A DNA stretch of 64,000 bases. Source: Arthrobacter sp. OVS8. Lineage in GTDB: Bacteria > Actinomycetota > Actinomycetes > Actinomycetales > Micrococcaceae. The stretch is from contig CP116670.1 in assembly GCA_028370155.1 (NCBI GenBank), positions 3,472,001-3,536,000 on the forward strand, in the 5' to 3' direction. This document shows, one piece after another, positions 59,575 through 64,000 of this stretch. Under the pieces are notes generated by a model. It was not told the DNA's origin, did not search any database, and worked only from the letters and a program-made list of their open reading frames with translations. Every line of letters begins with the position of its first letter. Within the stretch, counting starts at the first letter, position 1. A program made the position numbers and the translations under genes.

Positions 59575-60032
59575 ATGACTGAACAGCCCGATCACTTGGA
59601 CCTCCAGCCGCTGAACGACCTCGAAGAGAAGCTTGCCCGGGGGAGCAGCCGGACGCCAACCCCGTTGACGTCATCCTCGCTTTCCTCAACAACGAGGTTT
59701 ACATTGTCAGCTCCGATGCGCTCGAGGGAGCCGACTCCCAGGTGGAGCCGCTGGTGCTGGCCAACTCCGCCGGGAAGCCTGTCCTGGCCGTGTTCTCCCA
59801 CCCGAGCCGCGTCACCGAGCAGTACCTGCAGGCCGCACCCAACGTGCTCGGCACCCAGGGCGCCGCGATCCTCGGCAACCTCGGCGACGACCTCGGTATG
59901 GTCATCAACCCCGGGGCAGCCTTCGGCTTCGAGATCGATCCGGAAGGCGTGGCGAACATCCGCCGCGACTTCAAACCCGCCGAGGAGTCCGATGGCTCCG
60001 ATGAGGCCGCCGACCGGGAAGGCCAGCCCTAG
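59575..60032 (+). CDS. SseB-family protein (one frameshift)
   Basis: ATG 59575 begins MTEQPDHLDLQPLNDLEEKL. After a lost base near 59640 the SseB N-terminal domain follows: VDVILAFLNNEVYIVSSDAL, KPVLAVFSHPSRVTEQYLQA and AILGNLGDDLGMVINPGAAF. About 152 residues. SseB-like proteins of this kind are of unknown function in bacteria. It stands between topA and the Ppx gene without overlap. Confidence 0.8.
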
Positions 60033-60094
60033 CCTGGTGCTCCGGGCGCGGCCGGTCCGTTAGGCGGGCCGCGTTCCCGGGGAATAATGGCACT

Positions 60095-61137
60095 ATGCGT
60101 CTAGGCGTCCTTGATATCGGATCAAACACCGTCCACCTGCTGCTCGTGGACGCCCATCCCGGCGCGCGCCCTGTGCCTTTCGCCTCGCACAAGCGCCCGC
60201 TATCCCTCGTGCAGTACCTCGAGAGCGACGGCAGCATCAACGACGCCGGCCAGCACGAGCTGATCGAGTTCGTCCTGGAAGCGTGGGAATTCGCAGCCAA
60301 ACACAAAGCCGAAGACCTGCTGGCGTTCTGTACCTCCGCGATCCGCGAGGCCACGAACGGTCCTGCTGTGCTGGCCCGGGTCAAACATGAGACCACCGTG
60401 ACGCTCCGGGAACTGACGGGCAGCGAAGAGGCCTCAATGACCTTCTTCGCCGTCCGCCGCTGGTACGGGTGGGGTGCCGGGCCCATCCTGAACCTGGACA
60501 TCGGCGGCGGTTCCTTCGAAATGGCCTACGGGGAGGACGAACTCCCCGAACTGGCAACGTCCGTCCCGCTCGGAGCGAGCCGGCTCACCAGGGACTGGCT
60601 GCAGGAGGACCCGCCCTCGGCCAAGAGCGTCAAGGAACTTCGCCGCTACATCCGGACCACACTCAAACCGGTGGTGCGGGACTTCGGGAAGCTCGGCAAG
60701 GCGAACCACGTGGCAGGCACGTCCAAGACCTTCCGCTCGCTGGCCCGCATCGCAGGGGCCGCGCCCAGCGCCGCCGGCCCTACGTCAAGCGGGAACTTTT
60801 CGCCTCGGATCTGGGACTCTGGGCGCAGCGCATCTCGGCCATGGACGTGGAGGACCGGCTGAATCTTCCCGGCGTTTCTGAGGCCCGGGCACCCCAGCTG
60901 CTGGCCGGCGCCCTCGTGGCAGAGGCCGCCCTGGAAATGTTCGAGTTCCCCAGCATGGAGATCTGCCCCTGGGCGCTCCGCGAAGGCCTGATCCTCAGGC
61001 GGCTGGACCAGCTGGTCTTCGAGGGCCCGCTGGAACCCGCACCCCACGTGACGCTGACCGACCACCCCGCTGTGCTGCAGTCACCCGACGGTGATGCGGC
61101 GGACGCCACGCAGGCCGCGGCAGCCGACTCCCGGTGA
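60095..61137 (+). CDS. Exopolyphosphatase/GppA-family phosphatase (one frameshift)
   Basis: The sugar-kinase-like fold begins [20 protein letters not shown] and has the second phosphate loop [16 protein letters not shown]. In between lies [20 protein letters not shown], conserved in Ppx/GppA. After a lost base near 60780 the frame continues [20 protein letters not shown]. Restored length is 347 residues. Members hydrolyse polyphosphate or pppGpp; this short form has only the two actin-like lobes, and which substrate it uses cannot be told. Confidence 0.88.
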
Positions 61138-61165
61138 GAGACTCGTAGCTGCGGTTGCCGGTTCG

Positions 61166-61192
61166 TGTCGATCCGGGCCCGTGCCGTTCGTC
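61166..61192 (+). promoter_or_regulatory. Predicted ECF-type promoter
   Basis: TGTCGA (61166-61171) and CGTC (61189-61192) are 17 bases apart, 55 bases before the DGPF gene. From memory, ECF42 sigma factors recognise a TGTCGA -35 element with a CGA/CGT-type -10. The ECF42-like sigma gene is next in this operon, so this would be an autoregulated promoter. Confidence 0.65.
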
Positions 61193-61246
61193 TAGAAGGT
61201 GAGAGGCCGGCAGGGTGCCGGCCGAATCGTCAAGGAGGACACCACC

Positions 61247-61587
61247 ATGGCACAGTACCTGCTCAGCGTTTACCAGCCCGTCGGCCCCGCTCCGTCGCCG
61301 GAATTCCTGGAGCCCATCATGCATGACCTCGAGGCCCTGAACCGCGAAATGAAAGCCGCGGGCGCCTGGGTGTACGCAGCCGGACTCCATCCCACCGATA
61401 CCGCCACGGTGGTGCGGCAACAGGGCGCCGGGCTGCTCATCACCGACGGTCCTTTCGCTGAGACGAAGGAGCACCTGGGCGGGTTCACCGTCATCGAAGC
61501 GGCCGACCTCGACGCCGCGCTCGGCTGGGCGGCAAGCTGGCCCGCGCCACCACCCTTCCCATCGAAGTGCGCCCCATCCAGCACTAG
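61247..61587 (+). CDS. YCII/DGPF-domain protein (one frameshift)
   Basis: Start ATG 61247 follows CAAGGAGG. The domain reads AQYLLSVYQPVGPAPSPEFL, and the name-giving DGPF lies in LLITDGPFAETKEHLGGFTV. A lost base near 61545 breaks the end, which should read KLARATTLPIEVRPIQH, with a stop at 61587. About 113 residues. DGPF proteins form small alpha-beta barrels and are the usual partners of ECF42 sigma factors; their role is not settled. The sigma gene starts 11 bases later. Confidence 0.88.
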
Positions 61588-61598
61588 GCATTCCCGGA

Positions 61599-62945
61599 AT
61601 GGTCCGCGAAGCCACGCCCGACCGACCGCCGCCGGATCCCGGCGGGACACCCGCACGTGCCCCGGCCCCGGTTCCCGGCGCCGGGACCCGGGAGCCGGAC
61701 ATCGCCCGCGTCTTTCGGCAGGAATACGGGCGGGCGGTCGCCGTCCTGACCCGTGTGCTCGGGGACATCGACACCGCCGAGGACGCCGTCCAGGAGGCTT
61801 TCACCCTCGCCGTCCGGCACTGGCCGTCAACCGGCGTCCCGCCCAGCCCGGCAGGATGGATCATCACCACGGCCCGGAACCGGGCCATTGACGGGCTGCG
61901 CCGGGAGGCCGGGCGCGGGGACAAGCAGGTCAGGGCCGCGCTGCTGCAGGCCGCCCGCTCCCCGGATCCGGTGACGCCCGAGGACCAGGTCATCGCGGAA
62001 CTCACGAGGGAGGGCACGGTGGACGATGACAGGCTGCGGCTGATTTTTACCTGCTGCCACCCCGCCCTGGCCACAAACGTGCAGGTGGCGCTGACGCTGC
62101 GGCTGCTGGGAGGGCTCACGACGGCGGAAATCGCCCATGCATTCCTGTTGCCGGAAACCACCATGGCCCAGCGTCTGGTCCGGGCCAAAGCGAAGATCCG
62201 GGACGCCAGGATTCCGTACCGGGTGCCGCAGGGCGCGGAACTGCCGGCCCGCCTGCCGCCGGTGCTGGCGGTGGTGTACCTGATCTTCAACGAGGGCTAC
62301 AGTTCCAGCTCCGGTGGCCCGCTGATCCGGGAGGACCTCTGCCGGGAAGCGGTCAGGCTGGGCCGCCTGCTGGCGGCGCTGATGCCGGACGAACCCGAAG
62401 CGACGGGCCTGCTGGCGCTGATGCTGCTGACCGAATCACGCCGCCCCGCGCGGGACTCCAACGGCGGCCTGGTGCTCCTGGCGGACCAGGACCGGCGCTT
62501 GTGGGACCGTGCCCTCATCGCCGAAGGCCAGGAGCTGCTGCGTCAATGCCTGCGGCGGAACCGGCCCGGCCCGTACCAGCTCCAGGCTGCGATCAACGCC
62601 GTCCACAGCGACGCGTCCGACGCTGCAGCAACGGACTGGCGGCAGATTCTCCGGCTCTATGACCAGCTCCTCGGCGTCGCGCCCGGACCGGTGGTGGCTC
62701 TCAACCGGGCAGTCGCGCTGGCCGAACTCGAGGGCCCGGAACCTGCCTTGGCCCTCGTCGACGTGCTCGGGCTGGAGAACTACTACCTGGCCCACGCCGT
62801 CCGGGCCGACTTCCTGGTCCGGCTGGGCCGCCGCGCGGAGGCTGCCGCAGCCTACCGTTCCGCGCTGACCCTGGCCGGAAATGACGCGGACAGGACATTC
62901 CTGGCGGCCCGCCTGCGGGTGCTCGGGCCGGGCGCGGCCACATGA
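61599..62945 (+). CDS. ECF42-type RNA polymerase sigma factor with C-terminal extension
   Basis: An intact 448-residue protein. A Pro-rich lead (30 residues) precedes sigma region 2 (IARVFRQEYGRAVAVLTRVL, then DTAEDAVQEAFTLAVRHWP) and region 4 (LTLRLLGGLTTAEIAHAFLL then PETTMAQRLVRAKAKIRDA). The 230-residue extension (YLIFNEGYSSSSGGPLIRED then LCREAVRLGRLLAALMPDEP, with repeats such as QLLGVAPGPVVALNRAVALA) is TPR-like and marks group ECF42, where it replaces an anti-sigma factor in control. Co-transcribed with the DGPF gene. The signal is unknown. Confidence 0.92.
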   Translation: MVREATPDRPPPDPGGTPARAPAPVPGAGTREPDIARVFRQEYGRAVAVLTRVLGDIDTAEDAVQEAFTLAVRHWPSTGVPPSPAGWIITTARNRAIDGLRREAGRGDKQVRAALLQAARSPDPVTPEDQVIAELTREGTVDDDRLRLIFTCCHPALATNVQVALTLRLLGGLTTAEIAHAFLLPETTMAQRLVRAKAKIRDARIPYRVPQGAELPARLPPVLAVVYLIFNEGYSSSSGGPLIREDLCREAVRLGRLLAALMPDEPEATGLLALMLLTESRRPARDSNGGLVLLADQDRRLWDRALIAEGQELLRQCLRRNRPGPYQLQAAINAVHSDASDAAATDWRQILRLYDQLLGVAPGPVVALNRAVALAELEGPEPALALVDVLGLENYYLAHAVRADFLVRLGRRAEAAAAYRSALTLAGNDADRTFLAARLRVLGPGAAT

Positions 62946-63211
62946 CACGGCCTTGTCACCCGGCTTTATGGCCCCGCCAGATGCCCACGCTCTGTGGACA
63001 GGGGAGTTAACGACGAAGGCACCGGCCGTCCGCTGCGGGAAAATGGGGGAAACCCGCTGCAGACCACCGGTGCCGGGCAGACATCCGCATGCCTGCCGCA
63101 TCACTCGCACCCTCAATGAGGTAATAACTACGTTAGTCACCGAGTTTGTGAAGATGCTGACCTGAAGATGGGAGCTGGCTGTGAATCGGGCCGGACTGCA
63201 ATGATGGGGGC
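62946..63211 (+). other. Leader region before proC
   Basis: No gene of normal size fits in these 266 bases. An 11-codon frame (ATG near 63089: MPAASLAPSMR) lacks a ribosome site. A near-palindrome CCTCAATGAGG lies near 63111. The stretch from 63118 to 63140 is AT-rich (TGAGGTAATAACTACGTTAG) and probably holds the proC promoter. I see no proline-codon leader peptide. Confidence 0.4.
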
Positions 63212-64000
63212 ATGAGCAACCGAATCGCATTCCTGGGCTGTGGATCAATGAACGAGGCCATCATGGGCGGCCTGATCGCCGGCGGCGCCGACCCGGCGGA
63301 CATTGTCGCCACGGTCCGCCGCGCCGAACGGGCCGACGAACTCGCCAAACGGCATCACGGCATTACGGCCATCGCCGGCGAGGAAGAGCCCGAAAACAAC
63401 AAACAGGCCACCACCGGCGCCGCCGTCGTGATCCTGGGCGTCAAGCCCGTGGGCATCGCGGATCTGGCCCGCGAGATCGGCGATTCGCTGGCCCCTGACG
63501 CGATTGTCATCAGCGTCGCTGCAGCCGTGTCGCTGGAGCAGCTGGAAGCCGCCCTGCCGGCCGGCCAGCCCGTGATCCGGACCATGCCGAACACCCCGGC
63601 AAAGCTGGGCCGCGGCGTCGTGTCCGTGTCGCCGGGCACGCATTGCTCCGCGGCGCAGCTCCAGCTGGCCAAGGACGTCCTGGCTGCCGCGGGCACCGTC
63701 GTCGAAATCCCCGAGTCCCAGGTCGACGCGCTGTCCGCGATCAGCGGCTCGGGCCCGGCATACGCGTTCTACCTGGCCGAAGCAATGGCGGACGCCGGCG
63801 TCGAGCTGGGACTCGACCGGGAACTGTCGCTGCTGATTGCCCGCGAAACCGTCGCCGGGGCGGGCCTCATGCTGGCGGAACCGGGTGCGGATCCAACGGC
63901 ACTGCGCAAAGCCGTCACGAGCCCCAACGGCACCACCGAACGCGCCATCGCCACGTTCGACGAGCGCGGCCTGCCCGCGATCATTGCCGACGGCGCCCGT
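63212..64000 (+). CDS. proC: Pyrroline-5-carboxylate reductase (3' end outside window)
   Basis: The last step of proline synthesis, NADPH-dependent. The start ATG 63212 is followed by IAFLGCGSMNEAIMGGLIAG (dinucleotide fold). Later come VILGVKPVGIADLAREIG, PVIRTMPNTPAKLGRGVVSV and the signature SAISGSGPAYAFYLAEAMAD, then TVAGAGLMLAEPGADPTALR and SPNGTTERAI. The reading frame stays open to the right edge, with 263 codons visible and only about 10 residues missing. No frameshift is seen. Confidence 0.96.
   Translation, partial: MSNRIAFLGCGSMNEAIMGGLIAGGADPADIVATVRRAERADELAKRHHGITAIAGEEEPENNKQATTGAAVVILGVKPVGIADLAREIGDSLAPDAIVISVAAAVSLEQLEAALPAGQPVIRTMPNTPAKLGRGVVSVSPGTHCSAAQLQLAKDVLAAAGTVVEIPESQVDALSAISGSGPAYAFYLAEAMADAGVELGLDRELSLLIARETVAGAGLMLAEPGADPTALRKAVTSPNGTTERAIATFDERGLPAIIADGAR

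Noticed and set aside
58409..59692. Long minus-strand open frame opposite topA, and similar long antisense frames opposite acs, the ABC genes, purD and alkC
   Set aside because: They are by-products of high GC: compositionally odd proteins without ribosome sites, lying exactly opposite recognised genes.
1681..61587. Widespread pseudogene decay or programmed frameshifting
   Set aside because: Essential single-copy genes are affected at the same rate as others, nearly always by loss of one base in a short run, with no slippery-site and pseudoknot pattern.
1..64000. Prophage, integrative element or insertion sequence
   Set aside because: No integrase, transposase, terminal inverted repeats or phage structural genes were found, and gene order is that of a normal actinobacterial chromosome.

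Overview
This window is 64 kb of high-GC chromosomal DNA from an actinobacterium. The proteins and gene order fit the Micrococcaceae (Arthrobacter/Pseudarthrobacter group). I see no phage, insertion sequence, plasmid or CRISPR signature. The main caveat is that roughly two thirds of the recognisable genes are broken by single-base losses, usually in short G, C or A runs. Conserved essential genes (topA, purD, acs, nth, crp) are hit like the rest, and adding back one base restores full family length wherever I checked. I read this as unpolished sequence rather than decay, and I give gene spans for the restored products.

Layout. 1-7.5 kb: an AlkC-like DNA repair protein (cut by the left edge), a PAP2 phosphatase, an HspR-like regulator divergent from hsp20 and a J-domain fragment, a GH1 beta-glucosidase, an App1-type phosphatase, and DUF72 and DUF1508 proteins. 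7.6-11.5 kb: an SDR, a sterol-carrier-like protein, L-asparaginase II and a sulfite-oxidase-like molybdoenzyme. 11.7-14 kb: purD-purC. 14-16 kb: the most interesting locus. An XRE-TPR regulator is divergent from a small secreted precursor carrying four perfect copies of VGNWPDPM, followed by tRNA-Pro. 16-20 kb: a heterodimeric ABC exporter. 20-48 kb: a block that, from memory, parallels M. tuberculosis Rv3683-Rv3649. It holds a metallophosphoesterase, PonA-type PBP, DUF4177, RidA, NUDIX, Crp, MarP, Acs, Nth, CoA-NUDIX, a Tad pilus operon (ssd-tadABC-flp-tadE) and a DEAH helicase, with insertions of aroQ, a PolA-like enzyme and others. 48-52 kb: a GNAT, TrhO and three tandem related lipoproteins. 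52-56 kb: a TipA-like MerR, a methyltransferase, and an MFS transporter divergent from an ArsR-like regulator. 56-64 kb: topA, SseB, Ppx/GppA, a DGPF protein with an ECF42-type sigma factor, and proC (cut by the right edge).

The best candidate for an undescribed system is at 14.0-15.7 kb. The peptide gene has a signal sequence, a strict 13-residue period, only synonymous differences between the four cores, its own promoter and a strong terminator. Its divergent neighbour has the HTH-plus-TPR layout of RRNPP peptide receptors. Together they look like a multicopy peptide signal with its receptor-regulator. A second unexplained pattern is a family of short GGGCATGTCC/GGACATGCCC palindromic repeats clustered in three intergenic regions (about 11.5, 19.9 and 25.7 kb).
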